Position numbers and translations under genes: made by a program. The notes under the pieces are model-generated. The model had not been told where the DNA came from. It was given only the letters and a program-made list of their open reading frames with translations, and searched no databases. This document shows positions 32,322 through 44,000 of a DNA stretch of 64,000 nucleotides, piece after piece. The stretch lies in the NCBI GenBank assembly GCA_025617745.1, contig CM046857.1, positions 26,754,094 to 26,818,093 of the forward strand, in the 5' to 3' direction. Every line of letters begins with the position of its first letter. The first letter of the stretch is position 1. Source of the DNA: Heliocidaris erythrogramma. Its lineage: Eukaryota; Echinodermata; Echinoidea; Camarodonta; Echinometridae.

Positions 32322-35300
32322 TTAAATCAACCATGTTGTGATACCGGTATTATCTGAAAGAAAGAGTACATGGTTATGTGACCAAGTTTTGTGAAATAAA
32401 GCCAAATTATTTTGAACTTTGTAAAACTCATAATCAATAATTATCCTGTTTTTTATTCTGAATGTCCAAAAAGGAACAGGATCGAAAAAACGGGTAGTAC
32501 GATAAAGCCAATACATTGTACTTTTAAAACTGATAAGGTCGTTGAAAAGGCGTACAGCTTCCCGACAACGACCTCATGCATGTGGAAGTAGAGTCCAGTA
32601 CATATCAAAGTCAATTTTAACGTTCGGAAGAAGACGTGAGAGAAGATGATGCAGAAGATCAAGAGCTGGCTGAATAGAAGCACACTCGATGAAAAGAAGA
32701 ACAATAGTTCCTTTCTCACCACACCAACCACATGAAGAAGAGATGTCTGGGTTGAGATGATGGGGAACAACAAGCGATGGAAGAACATTGTGCAAGAGTT
32801 TATACTGAATGTCACCGTCTTTCTTATACGATGGATAGCGATAGACTTCAGTCCAATTTATTGACGTAGACGGGGAAAGCATCCGAATATCATGCCAGTG
32901 AGTAAATTGAGTTCTCGGTATAGAAAGTTAACAGCTCGATTGGAGATATGGTAAACTAATTTACTCGGTATGGTAAGCATGTTCTTGGTGTCGTTAATAA
33001 AAGAGAAAAGGAGTCACAATAGGTGCTGTCAACGTAGCCAATTTCGGAAGATGTGAAGTGACGGAAGACATTCTAAGTCCATTGGTGGAGAAAAACTCAG
33101 GGAAAATGCTTGAAATCACAGCCTGAAGTCTTAAAAGTTCACACTCAAGGAGGCGAAGGGATTGACGTTGTAGAACAGAAGAGATGACCACATCTGCTGC
33201 TCGAAGCCAAGTGCCATTGTTGTTTACTAAATGTTTGACGAGTTTGATTCCACATGCAAAAAGTCTAGAAGGGAAACTGTTAACGCCACTCGATGTACAA
33301 TAAAGGAAACGATGATAATTTAAAGGAATATTTAAAACATGGTTGACAGAGAAGGACGATGTGTCTACGAGAGCTCCGGAGAGGCTCCAATCACGCAAAA
33401 TTTCAGAATAAAAACAAGGGAGGCTGCTATAGTACTTTGGGTCTAATTCAATTAAGAATAATTGATAATTGAAATCAAGTTTTTTTTGTATCGTCGTAAA
33501 AAATAATAAAATGCGTACGCGGGGTGAGAATAGAGCTTTAAAAAGCGTTGTAAAAAAGTAAACCGAAAGGTAAGGGTCCGTGCTTGGAGACATACCAAAC
33601 CAAGTCCACCTTTGTTAGGTTGTTAAAATCTCTGATTTCAAAAGATGCCTTTTTATGGACCAAATGAAAGCAATAAGCAATCTTTGGAGTTCATCCAGGA
33701 TATGAGGAGGAGGAGAAACAATGGCCAAACAATGAAAGAGTTTAGTTGAAGCTAACTGATTAGCGACAATAATCTTTCCTTTTACATGTTTTAAGGATAA
33801 GGAAAAACAAGATAACTCCAGCGAGAGAGAGTTTTGTTTAGTTTCTCTTTGCATTTAATCCAGTTATTATTCACATAACTAATACTATTGCCTAGATGAA
33901 CCCCAAGAAAAAGTAAACCCTCGTTATTCCATTGAAAATTAAGAGGCTTATCTTTCCGTCTGGACCAGGATCCTGCCCATAGTCCCTGTGATTTTGCATG
34001 ATTAAGGCAAGCGGCTGATGCCTTAATACTGAAAAGATTATATGTATTAGAGATTATGTCAAAACCTGTATCATTGGTTACAAAAATTGATATATCATCA
34101 GCATAGGCTGAAACAGCAACATTTCCACTGTTATTAGGAAAAACGGTAAGAGAGCCACACACTTTGACTAGGCCCTCTGCGTCATTATACAGAAGTTGAA
34201 TACAAGAAATAAAGAAATTACCAATGCCCATACTCCTCATTGTATTAAAGAGGTAGCTATGGTCGACGTTATCAAAAGCTTTCCTTTTGATCTAAGTTAA
34301 CAATAGCAAGGGGGTGTCATTACAATTAGAAAAGTGAATAATGTCACGAATTAAACTAAGATTGTGGTATATTGTTCTTTCAGGAATACAATATGTTTGA
34401 TCTTCGGATATTATTTTCGATATATGTGTTTTAAGTCTATTAGCCAAAACCTCTGCAAAAATCTTATAATCATTGTTAAGTAACGAAACTGGACGCCAGT
34501 TGGAAATATCTGCTAGATCTCCCTTTTTAGGAATTAGTGTAATTACAGCTTTACAAAGTTTCTTAGGAAGACATTCAGATTTTATGGCATATTGAAACAC
34601 AGAAAAAAGATCATTCCTAATTAAGGGCCAAAACGTCCGATAGAATTCAGAAGAAAGGCCGTCTAAACAAGGTGTTTTGTTTTTGCCAAGTTCGTCAATA
34701 GACAAAGGAGAATCAAGAGATTTAGAATCTTCAGGGTCGAGTTTCGATAAATCATTTAAAATAGAGTTAACTGAATCAATATCAATAGGAGTACGACAGT
34801 ACAAATTCTTGTAAAAGTTTCGAACATGACTTTTAATTTCACTCTGATCTTCTGTAACAACACCTTGTGGAAGACGAGTGCGAGTGAGTGTTTTGAAAGA
34901 AGAATTAGGTTTCTCAAGACCATAAAAGAAGGCTGAATTTGTGTCTATCTCATTAGCATATTGAAAACGTGACCTGACAAGGGCACCTTTGGCTTGATTT
35001 TTTAAAAGATTGTTAAATTAATTTCTTTGTTCAGCCAGGGTCCGCTGAATGTCAGGTGTGAAAACAGGCGCAGACTGCAACTCATCAATAAACTTATTTA
35101 TTTTTAGAAAAGCTTCTCTGTTTTCATTTGCTAGTTTAGAACCATACATTTGGCTGAGCCGCTCCTGAGCGATTTGATGTGAGATTTACCGAAAATCCCA
35201 CCAAGACAAAATATTTGGAAAATCCGTTTTCTGTTTTTGTCAGACCAAAAATGAGTAATTATATTTATGAACTCATTATCTCCAAGAAGAGAATTATTAA

Positions 35301-36126
35301 AATGCCAAAAAGCACTTCCTCTTGGTTTCTTTGGAGGAATTTTAATTTTAAGGGAAACTGCACAATGATCAGAAAGAGAACATGGAAGAATACGGCAAGA
35401 AAAAAATGAAGGTGCTAAAGATAGAGGTACATAAAAACGATCAAGTCTTGCTTTGGAAACGCCATATATATGCTATGGGGTTGTTTCTATGCCACGTGTA
35501 TTTCTTTTCGAAAGGGTGCAATCTACGCCAGCTATCGCATAAGTAAGTTGATACTTTCAATTATATGTTTGAGAGAAGAAAATAATTTTGTTCTGTGTTC
35601 AGTAGGCCTACAAAATCTATCCAATGAAGGGTCAATGGTGCAGTAAGTTGAAATCTCCACCAAAAATAATAATCCCATCACTGCATTGGTTAACATGAAC
35701 AATAAGAGAATTGATAGCTTCAAGAGCAAAGCTGTCTTCCTGTGGCATTAAAATATTGTACAAAAGATAAATATTAGAGTCAAATTCAATTTTTACATAG
35801 AGAATATAATTGTTAAAAATAATTTGATGCTCACAAACACTACATTGTCTACACTTTACAAGGGTGGCAACCCCAGAGCCCCGAGTACAACCCGGAGCAC
35901 AAAAGGGGCTGTAAGAAGTCCACACTTTCCAACAATGTGAGTTACAGGAAAATTCATTAATTTCTTGCAAGAAAACAATATCGGAGTCAAAAAACAATTT
36001 GTCAACATAAGAGAAAATGGAGGCATTCTTAGTGGAATTGGAACAGCCTCCAGTGTTGAAAGTGAGCAACGACAACGTCATAAGTAAGACAAAAAGAGTA
36101 TGCAGGCCTACGTCCATAGTACACAT
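32322..36126 (-). pseudogene. Tx1-type LINE ORF2: endonuclease plus reverse transcriptase
   Basis: It begins just after ORF1, a 12-nt gap. The apurinic-endonuclease part shows LTFNTGG, DIVFLQEI and IIFGGDFN (about 35640-36080). The reverse transcriptase shows ITLIPKKGDLADISNWRPVS and DQTYCIPERTIYHNLSLIRD (34292-34804), then the catalytic SAYADDISIFV (about 34085). The C-terminal region includes IIVANQLASTKLFHCLAIVS and CGWCGEKGTIVLLFIEC and ends at 32322. About 1,270 codons in total, usual for the clade. Frame changes lie near 35640, 34290 and 33800, among others. Confidence 0.85.
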
Positions 36127-36138
36127 AAAAGGAAAGGA

Positions 36139-37623
36139 TCACACATCTAGATTTTTAATCAATTTAAAGATCCGCTGCTGTGTACTCTTTAGGAAAAGAG
36201 GGCTTTTACGCAGGGGCCTTAACTGTCTTACAAGTCCTGGTATATTCGAAGTAAATTTCCTAGCGACCTCTAAAGGTTTTTTCCGAGCTTTGACTATTTT
36301 AAGGAATTTGATCAGTTCTTTTTCTGAAAGGGGTCCTTGACTTGACGGGAAAGAACAGGCCCAATCCAAGGAGTCATCATCGGACTGTGTATCTTCTAAC
36401 ACAACATCATCAGTATCAGCAGTACCTGCTGTTGAGGCTGGGGAGGGTGGAATTGAAGATGTAGGTGATGTACGGTGTGAGGCAGGGGTAGGGGAAATGG
36501 GCTCTGATGATACAGGGGAGGAAAATTTTTTCATCATTTTCCGCGAAGGGGTATCTGAAACAAGCTGCATAAGTTTGGGGGAGTCTTCTAAAAGAGGAAT
36601 GGTAGATTGTTTCCTTTTTGCAACAACGTCAGAGAAAAGTCTCGATGGGACGGGTGATGAGCCCCAAACAGGGGGTACATGAGGGGAATGGGTCTGTGAT
36701 AACTCCTTGGTTAAGGGAGGCAAAAGTACTTCAGAATGCCGTTTGCTCTCGGCATCCAGGTTGCTTTCCATTGGGGTCTCTCGGCTTAGGTTGCGGAGAG
36801 GGGTGCGGAGAGTGGGGCGCAAGAGCATCACCATGGTGAATAACGTTTTGAGTTTGCTCCCGACTTGAGGTTTTAGTCAGAGATCTAGACTGCTTGGAAG
36901 GATGTCGTGGATCAGATTTTCCTTTGCTCTGCACCAAACGGGGGGGGGGGGGGGGGGGGGGGGGATGGAATTTGTAGGCTCATCTTGTCGAGCTGTTTTT
37001 TTTTCTACAGATTGTACTAAAATGGCCAACCTCCCCGCACATAAAGCAGCGAGCTGCCTCCGTGGAAATAAAAACACGATAATTGATTCCTAGATGAGTA
37101 AAATTAATGTAACCGGGAGGGGTGACATTAGGATTGTACCTGACGACGAAATGACATAAAATTATGTGAGAAAAATCTTTTTCCTTAAAGCCAGCAGGAA
37201 TAGGGCGAATTTGAGAAACTACTTTACAGAAAGAAGAAATTTGTTTCACTAAAACGGAATTCGGAATTTCCGTATAAACGTTAGACATTGTTAGCCTTGT
37301 TGTTGGCAATACAAGTGGAGAGACCTGAACGAATGAGCTCTGGAAAGTGATGCCATTGTCTACAGCTCGCAAGACTGCATCCCTGGAATTGAGGTAAATG
37401 GCAATCCGCTGATTACTAATGCGAGAAGCAGAAACAATACTTTGTGCAGGTGTGGTTTGTGCGAACGCTTTAACTTAGTCAGGAATGGGAACATGTTGCT
37501 CAGCAATGAAAGAAATTCCATTATTTCGCCTAACAGACTTGAAAGGCTCCGGGCTGAGCCATAAACCTGAGCCGTACTGGTCCCCGGCTCGTCCCGGGAG
37601 GCCTGTTCGACCCCGGTGGCCAT
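36139..37623 (-). pseudogene. Tx1-type LINE ORF1, RNA-binding (gag-like) protein with CCHC zinc knuckle
   Basis: It starts at MATGVEQASRDEPGTST (37623). A central part ends with a CX2CX4HX4C knuckle (CFMCGEVGHFSTIC, about 37000), and the C-terminal part is Ser/Pro/Glu-rich and ends RIFKLIKNLDV at 36139. The frame changes at about 37480 and again around the poly-C run at 36941-36963, so it is broken. The protein would coat the LINE RNA during retrotransposition. Confidence 0.7.
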
Positions 37624-37869
37624 GTTGGCCTCACAAAAAAACTTGAAGCAAAGTAACAAAAAAGACTTAAAAACCACAGAAAAAACCTAACAAAATGTGG
37701 ACTTGACCTGGTATTACAGCAAAAATGTGTATAAAGACACTTAGTAAAGTAAACCTGTAAAAACGACAGGATATTACGGTAAAAACTTACAAAAGTCTAG
37801 AGCAACTTAGACACACGTCCTTCCGCAAGAAGAAGAAGAAGAAGAAAATAATAATAGATACATAAAGAC

Positions 37870-38121
37870 AAAGGGCACCGGGGGCCATAGCCCTCCCTAT
37901 TCAGCAATTTAAGAAAAAAAAAGGCGAGAGCGAAAAAGCGGGGGAAGTGAGAGAAAAGGGCCTAAAAAGGCGCTACAAGCCGTTATCTGGCTCTCAAAAT
38001 TTTCTAAAACGTCAAAGTTTTCCTCTCCCTGCACCCAACCGTGTTACCATGGGTGTCGATCCCGGGGGATGGGGGTATATATCCCCAAAAACATTGAGGT
38101 GGAGGGATGGCCTGTATTATC

Positions 38122-38152
<31 letters not shown>

Positions 38153-38170
38153 AAAAAAAAAAAAAATATT
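37870..38170. repeat. GC-rich dispersed repeat fragment and C-run/A-run
   Basis: Half a unit of the TTGCTAAAACGTCA family (about 37925-38030) is followed by a C-run at about 38124-38142 and an A-run at 38143-38166. It lies next to the TTC border of the LINE. Confidence 0.65.
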
Positions 38171-38501
38171 TTGGGATAAAATAAATAAGAATTATGATAC
38201 ATTAACTTAAAAGTAATAATTATCCAAACTCATGATGTCCAATCTTGAAATACCATTTAATGATTACAAGTAAGGAAATAAGAAATGCCATAAGAAATAA
38301 GAAAATTCGTTCGCTCGCATTGTTATTCTCAATTAAGGGGTTCCGTCCATTGGCGTAGATCCGTGCATTCCTTCTTTTCATTAAAAACCATTTTGGGATG
38401 CTCTAAAATGCAAGTTTTATAGACAGATTGCGCTCCCAATATAGGATAAAGTGTATAAAAACAGCTTTTGCAAAGGTTCAACTTTTGAAAGAAATCTCAA
38501 C

Positions 38502-38836
38502 TTAAAGGGAGTGGCAAGTCGTAATCCATGGGCCTGACCAGTTGGCCTGACTCGGGGAAATTCGGATACAATCAGGTCCAATCGTGCGCTATCGAAGAAT
38601 TGTTATTGCCGAATTCCTCGCGTGATCGTTAACTCGAATCCCTACATACGTAACCGACCAATGAGATTCAAATACTGGAATAAAGAACACGCGATCTTGT
38701 TTACCGAAATTTGGGTCAATGTGCGAACTTTTATTAGCTGCGCGCGATAAATTGAAGTCGCTTTGAACTTTGATCCAGAGAAAGGAGCAGCCAACTGTAA
38801 AACCGCCCATAGATTGCGACTTGTCGCTCCCTTTAA
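38502..38836. mobile_element. TTAA-flanked MITE (piggyBac-like), copy A
   Basis: It begins TTAAAGGGAGTGGCAAG and ends CTTGTCGCTCCCTTTAA, so TTAA stands at both termini and the TIRs match with two differences. The interior is nearly identical to the copy at 58008-58348. The TTAA target suggests mobilisation by a piggyBac-type transposase. It has no coding capacity. Confidence 0.85.
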
Positions 38837-38903
38837 GGTCGCCTTGCCGAATTTCTCGACTCTTTCTCAAGCCTATAGGGTTTTCGTTAGTTCTGCTCCC
38901 GAT

Positions 38904-39294
38904 CATTGGCGGATTCAGGAGGGGGGGGGGGGGGGGGGGGGGGGGCACAGCCGGCCCGTGCCCCCCTTTTGGAAGAGAAGTATGAATGTTTACCATAGAC
39001 GATCCGCCATTTTCTCGATTGTGCCCCCCCCCCCCCTTTTAGAGTGAAGACCTTTTTTTTTTTTTTTTTGCTTGTCAGGGAATTATGGAGGGAAACTAGA
39101 CCCCATAACCCCTTACTAAGCGATTTTTGAAGGTTTGGCGATCTTTTTTTAGTCCCTACAACCTACCCCCCCCCCCCCCCCCCCCAACTGAGCGACTTTT
39201 CGAGAAGCTGGCGAGACCAAAAAAATACGGGTCTACCTTTTCACAAACTTTCATTTTTGTGCCCCCTCTTTTACTAAATCCTGGATCCGCCCCT
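38904..39294. mobile_element. hAT-like MITE with target duplication GCTCCCGAT
   Basis: The ends CATTGGCGGATTCAGGA and TCCTGGATCCGCCCCTG are inverted repeats. The 8-9 bp direct repeat GCTCCCGAT flanks it at 38895-38903 and 39295-39303, fitting hAT transposition. The interior holds G/C-runs at 38921-38946 and 39166-39185 next to GCACAGCC/GTGCCCCC words. Confidence 0.85.
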
Positions 39295-39596
39295 GCTCCC
39301 GATTGTAGAAGTGAGTGAATAGAAAACCGTTTATCAATGTATAAAATTCGAGCTTCTCTACCGCTCAACTGCGGTGGTCAAATGCAAAATTTCCTGGGTA
39401 AAATGCACAAGAAAATGTGTTTTTTAGGGTCAGAAATTGAAAAATGTGCCGCTCGGTCGCTTTGCTCCTCGCTTGTACAATAACGTAAGATAAGTTTGGG
39501 CACTCGGGGGGGGGGGGGCGCCTAACTTCATTTTTGCCCCGGGCGCCATAATCCCAAGATACGACACTGGCTTCGCTCCCTCGCATGTGAAATGTT

Positions 39597-40440
39597 GCGT
39601 CCAAATAATTGAAAAGCAGTCCGGGCATCGAACTATAACTTTCCGCCTAAAAAAATTGTTTGCTACGAGCCGTTTATCTTTTTCTCAAATTTGCTAAAAC
39701 GTCATAGTTTTCGCGCTTCGCGTACCCACCCCTGTTAGGCCTACATACAGTGCAATATTGTTTAATAAGCAGTCGGGGAGTCGAACTATAACTTTCCGCC
39801 TAAAAAAATTGTTTGCTATACAAGCCGTTATCTTTCTCTCAAATTTTCTAAAACGTCAGAGCTTTCGCGCTTCATGAAAAAAAAAACACACACAAAATGT
39901 GTGTTCAAAATCAGCATTCACGTCACAACCCCTAAATTTCCCCTCGGGAGTCCTTAAATTGCAGCATAGAGCATCTAGATTTTAACTTTCCGGGGGGGGG
40001 GGAGCATGCCCCCGCCCCCCGGACCCCCTAGCAAGGACCTGCCTTCGGCCGGTCCGTATTGATTATGACAAAAAGGTCCACTTTTGCCATAAACGACCCA
40101 CCCGTTAGAAACCCTGGCTACGGGCCTGGTGAATTCTTGCGTCCAAATAACTGAAAAGCAGCCAGGGCGTCGAACTAACTTTCGGCCTTAAAAAACAAAG
40201 TGTTACGAGCCGTTATCTTTCTCTCAAATTTGCTGTAGGATTAAGAGCTTTCGCTCTTTGCGCGGGAGGGGGGGGGGCCTCCCCCCTCCCCCGCCCCCAG
40301 GCTTACACCCATCCCTGGGGAGCACGCTCACCACCAGTTGTGCCCCACAAACGCCATCCTGAAATGAAATCCTGGCTATGCGGTTGGATCCTTCACTTCT
40401 GCCCCCCCCCCCTTATTGAAAAATCCTGGCTACGCCTGTG
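39597..40440. repeat. clustered units of the 'TTGCTAAAACGTCA' repeat and MITE ends
   Basis: Three fuller units start near 39597, 39745 and 40138. Each runs through AATAATTGAAAAGCAG, TCGAACTATAACTTTC, TTTGCTA..GAGCCGTTATC and TTGCTAAAACGTCA to a TTCGCG tail. The ends CCTGGCTACG at about 40110 and 40430 suggest nested insertions. The same unit occurs at 12195-12480. Confidence 0.65.
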
Positions 40441-40537
40441 TGCGCACATATCCATCCCAGGTGATGCTCAAGGCGCCTACAAAGTACTATTATTACCCTG
40501 GCTTTACTGGTGCCCAAGGCGCTGAAAGCATTCAAGG

Positions 40538-40620
40538 AATAATAATAATAAATAATAATAATAATAATAACATTAATAATAGCAATAATTATACTTATAG
40601 GCCTACTAATAATAATAAAC
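40538..40620. repeat. (AAT)n microsatellite
   Basis: AATAATAAT with scattered changes, upstream of the POLDIP3-like gene. Confidence 0.9.
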
Positions 40621-40859
40621 AACGGATAGATTTGTTATCCCATCCTACACAATTCTATTTGGGTTATTTTTTATATCAAGTATTGGGACAAGATACTAAA
40701 AATCATGTGATGCAAAGTATTTTGCTTTCTCGAAGGGGCAATTTAATATAAATATATCACGATGGGCGATGGACCTTTGTCACTGATCTCTTCACCCCTT
40801 CATCAGTGGGACCTGTAATTATAGACTTTGAATTTGATTCCTCAACACTACCATACCAA

Positions 40860-41047
40860 AGAACGCACACACATTGATGAGTGCGCGCGGCGAACGCCAT
40901 AATCCAACGCTGTATGAAAACTGCGACACACGCAAGCGCGTGCACGTACAATATACGTAGTATTCTCTCGCGGCGCGGTTGATTACCGAAAACTTTCACA
41001 ATTTGGCTTCCTATTTTACAAATTTTGTTTATCTTCGTGGAAAAGTG
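40860..41047 (+). promoter_or_regulatory. CpG-rich promoter/5' UTR region of the POLDIP3-like gene
   Basis: CpG is far more frequent here (GTGCGCGCGGCGAACGCC, CGCAAGCGCGTGCACG, TCTCGCGGCGCGG) than in the AT-rich surroundings, directly upstream of the start codon. No TATA box is evident, which suits a broadly expressed housekeeping gene. The transcription start is inferred only. Confidence 0.5.
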
Positions 41048-44000
41048 ATGGACAAGTCCCTAGATGACATCATCCGCGAAAGGAAAACGGCGAAACCTTC
41101 CAATTTTCAGAATCGTTTAGGGAGGTAAGATTCACCGTTTTGTAGGCGTTGTATGGCTGGACTGTAACGTGTAGAGACTAGAGTGCCCACGTCTATGCAA
41201 TGCCCATGTCTGCGCACACGCGTAACTGCGCGATTCTAATATTAATAAAAAACACATAGGCCTAGGGCTTAGGGCCTAACGATAGGCATTCATGCAAAAA
41301 ACGAGTCAAAATAATGAAAAAAACTGTCTTATTTCAGACATTTTATTCACAAGCCTCAAAATGTTGTCTTTCACGTCAAAACTTCCGAACTACGTGTGAA
41401 ATGAATGCGTGCGCAGACATGGGCACCAAACTCCAAAGCCAAGGGCAAGGCAAAAAAATTTTTTTCATTTTAATGTTGAATTGACAGGGCCACCGTTTCT
41501 TGTGAAAATGGCATTGTTCTTTCTCTAATTTTGATGAGATTTTTTTCAAACTTACGTTACTCTTTAGAATATCAGGAATTAAATAAAATAAAGCTTTAGA
41601 GGAATATTAAAGAAATTCTTGTTCATTTTCCACTCAACCTGCTCAAACAAAACCTTTGGCGTAGGCACGCTCACATATTTTTTAATGCTCATGAAAATCT
41701 AGTGAAACTTACCTTAAATTGAAGAGATTTTGTCACAGAACATGAAAATGTATTGATCTAGACGTAAAATTTAATATAACTATAGTTATGATTTTTTATA
41801 TGCGACAACCTCGCCAATGGGCAGTCGGCAAATTCGTCGGCATTTTTGATGTCCGAGAGATCAGCTGATCAGTGCGCATGCGCGTGTTGCATTCGGTTCA
41901 AATTCGTCAATATACGGGACTACATGTTGGAAAATTCACCGCGAAACTGGCTGACAAGGGTTAGTGGCAGAAAGAACTGTCACGAATTTGGTATCAAATC
42001 AATCCTTACAATTTCAATTTTATAGTAGAATATGTACTTTTGATGTAATATGTCTGATACTTAAATTATATTCACGAAATCGGACAAATTGAAGCAAAAG
42101 TGGTACTTATAGACATATTCAAACGCAATTTGCGTATGGATTATGATGTCGTCGTCGGCGAAAAATACTTGCATTGTAAAGCTGAAGTCGCAAGGAAAAT
42201 GATGTCATATTTCTTTTAACCATTGATTTATATAAAAGCCCCTAGAATGGGAACTTTGAAGGGGGTGTGCATGATAGCGAATGGACAGGTGACCGATCTA
42301 GCACTTTTGTACAGCAGAAATGAACACGGAGAATGCGCCCTCTCGCGTTGGATGAGCGTGCCTAGGGCTTAGCCTAGCCCTAGGACTACATGTAGGGCCT
42401 AGTAGGAGTTAGGGCCAAAGTCGTTTTTATGCCCAGCCGCCATTAAATCCGCCTGAACAAGTGAATAATTAGTCAAGCTTCTTGGTTTTCATTGTTGAAA
42501 TTCAGTTATTTACATGTATAACGGAATAAACGCTATCGTTATCGATTCATAACTGAAAAAATTATCAGTAAGAAAGAGCGTGATTCGAACCCGGGACCAC
42601 TCATAGCTACATTCCTATACTTCGTGTGTATAATGTAGGCAGTCATACACCTCAACTTTTTAAAACACCACTGCACAAAATTCATTCAAAATCGGCATTT
42701 AATTTACAAAAACCGACCCCAAAATATCCAAGAAATACAATAAATTCAACTCACCGATGTTGGAAAAGATATTTCCAAAAATCAAATCCGTAATTTACTG
42801 TTGATTCTCGCGAAACGAGCTATCGGAGTCAATGTGTACATTTCCTGGTCGCCGCGGGCGCTGACATCTCCCCAAAAGAGTTTTGTCCTTAAAAATTTGG
42901 TCCCTATCAAATGGAGGTTTTTCTATGTGTGTTTGGATGTGTAGCATGCATTAAGTGGCGTACGCGTTAACACTTAACAGTGCAGCGAATTAGCATATTT
43001 TAACAATTTGGGCCCCTTTTGGGGGCACCGTTAATGGATAATTATCACCACGAGACTTTTATCATTGACCTAAAACAGAATTCTAAACAGTTTCTGATAA
43101 AGTAAAAACATCGTATATTCGAGAATCGAGAGGATGGGAATTGTCGATTGAATCCTCCGATTTTTATTGTTCTCGAGAGTAAAGCAGCGTCGCCATGTTC
43201 CCAGTGCGATCGGGCTGTGTGACGTAGGGCATGGAGTTGGCCGTAGCGCATTGTAATTGGCTCGCAATAGTTCACCGACATTATTTTTAAAAGAGTTTAT
43301 TATTATTATTAATAACATAAATTACGCAAGAGTTTCATAATTAAATTAAATAAATCAATTTATATTATCTACGTAACTATCACATTTGAAAAACATTTAT
43401 TAGAGTAAAATAATCATCGTAAGTAAAACGTGTTCCAGGACACACTAGCTTGATTATACGATTCGCCCGGGCATAAGCTTAGCCCGCAGATCTACGTGAT
43501 AATCGGCCTCCGTGAAATGATCACTGCAGATCACATCATTTTTCCGATCAAGTTTGAAGTCTTTTCCTTGGAATTTTTCCACGTTCAATATGGTCACCCA
43601 ACGCTTGAACAATTGCTGACATTTCTGCGGGTCTGGGAACCGATGGAATGATTTCCCTATCGTTTTCTTGGAAGAGTTACAACAGCCGAACGCTTGACAA
43701 TACACCATGTTTACCGTGTGTATATGCAGCGCGCGCTTCATGCAAGCTAGCTACTAGCTAGTGAGTTCTCCATCCCCTACGTCATCACGCGCAAGGTTTT
43801 ATGGGAAATTTAGAGAAAATGGACGCCGCCAGTAGGAGTAGACATCGTAAAAAGTGGTCTCTATTTTCTGCTCTTACAACGGCATCAGTTGGTCTAAAAC
43901 GGTGATTTTTATATCAAATTAAATGTTATTTTATTCACTATGACCCTATTTACATTTAAAAGCCTGGGGATAATTCTCCTTTAAGGTCATAGTTAAAATA

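Larger units (their letters stand above)
32063..37826 (-). mobile_element. Tx1-clade non-LTR retrotransposon, near full length, in a TTC repeat
   Basis: A 5.8-kb element reads right to left: a 5' UTR of about 200 bp starting GCGGAAGGACGTGTGTCTAA, ORF1 with a CCHC knuckle, ORF2 with an AP endonuclease, reverse transcriptase and a long C-terminal region, then a 3' UTR of about 260 bp. Both borders lie in (TTC)n as seen on the element's strand, with (ATT)n beyond. There is no poly-A tail. ORF2 motifs closely resemble Xenopus Tx1 (LIPKKGDL....NWRPVSLL, then DYKI). As I recall, a Tx1-group family named Koshi targets (TTC)n. G-runs at 32262-32289 and 36941-36963 lie within it. Several interruptions show that it is no longer active. 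Confidence 0.85.

Noticed and set aside
36839-37093. poly-Gly and poly-Pro frames around the G-run in LINE ORF1
   Set aside because: Homopolymer artefacts inside a decayed LINE.
38763-39047. 94-codon frame sharing MNFDPEKGA with a frame at 58275
   Set aside because: The similarity arises because both lie in copies of the same non-coding TTAA-MITE.
42560-42620. possible tRNA gene on the minus strand (GGGTTCGAATC)
   Set aside because: Only a B-box-like word; no A box at the right distance, no anticodon stem and no 7-bp acceptor pairing.
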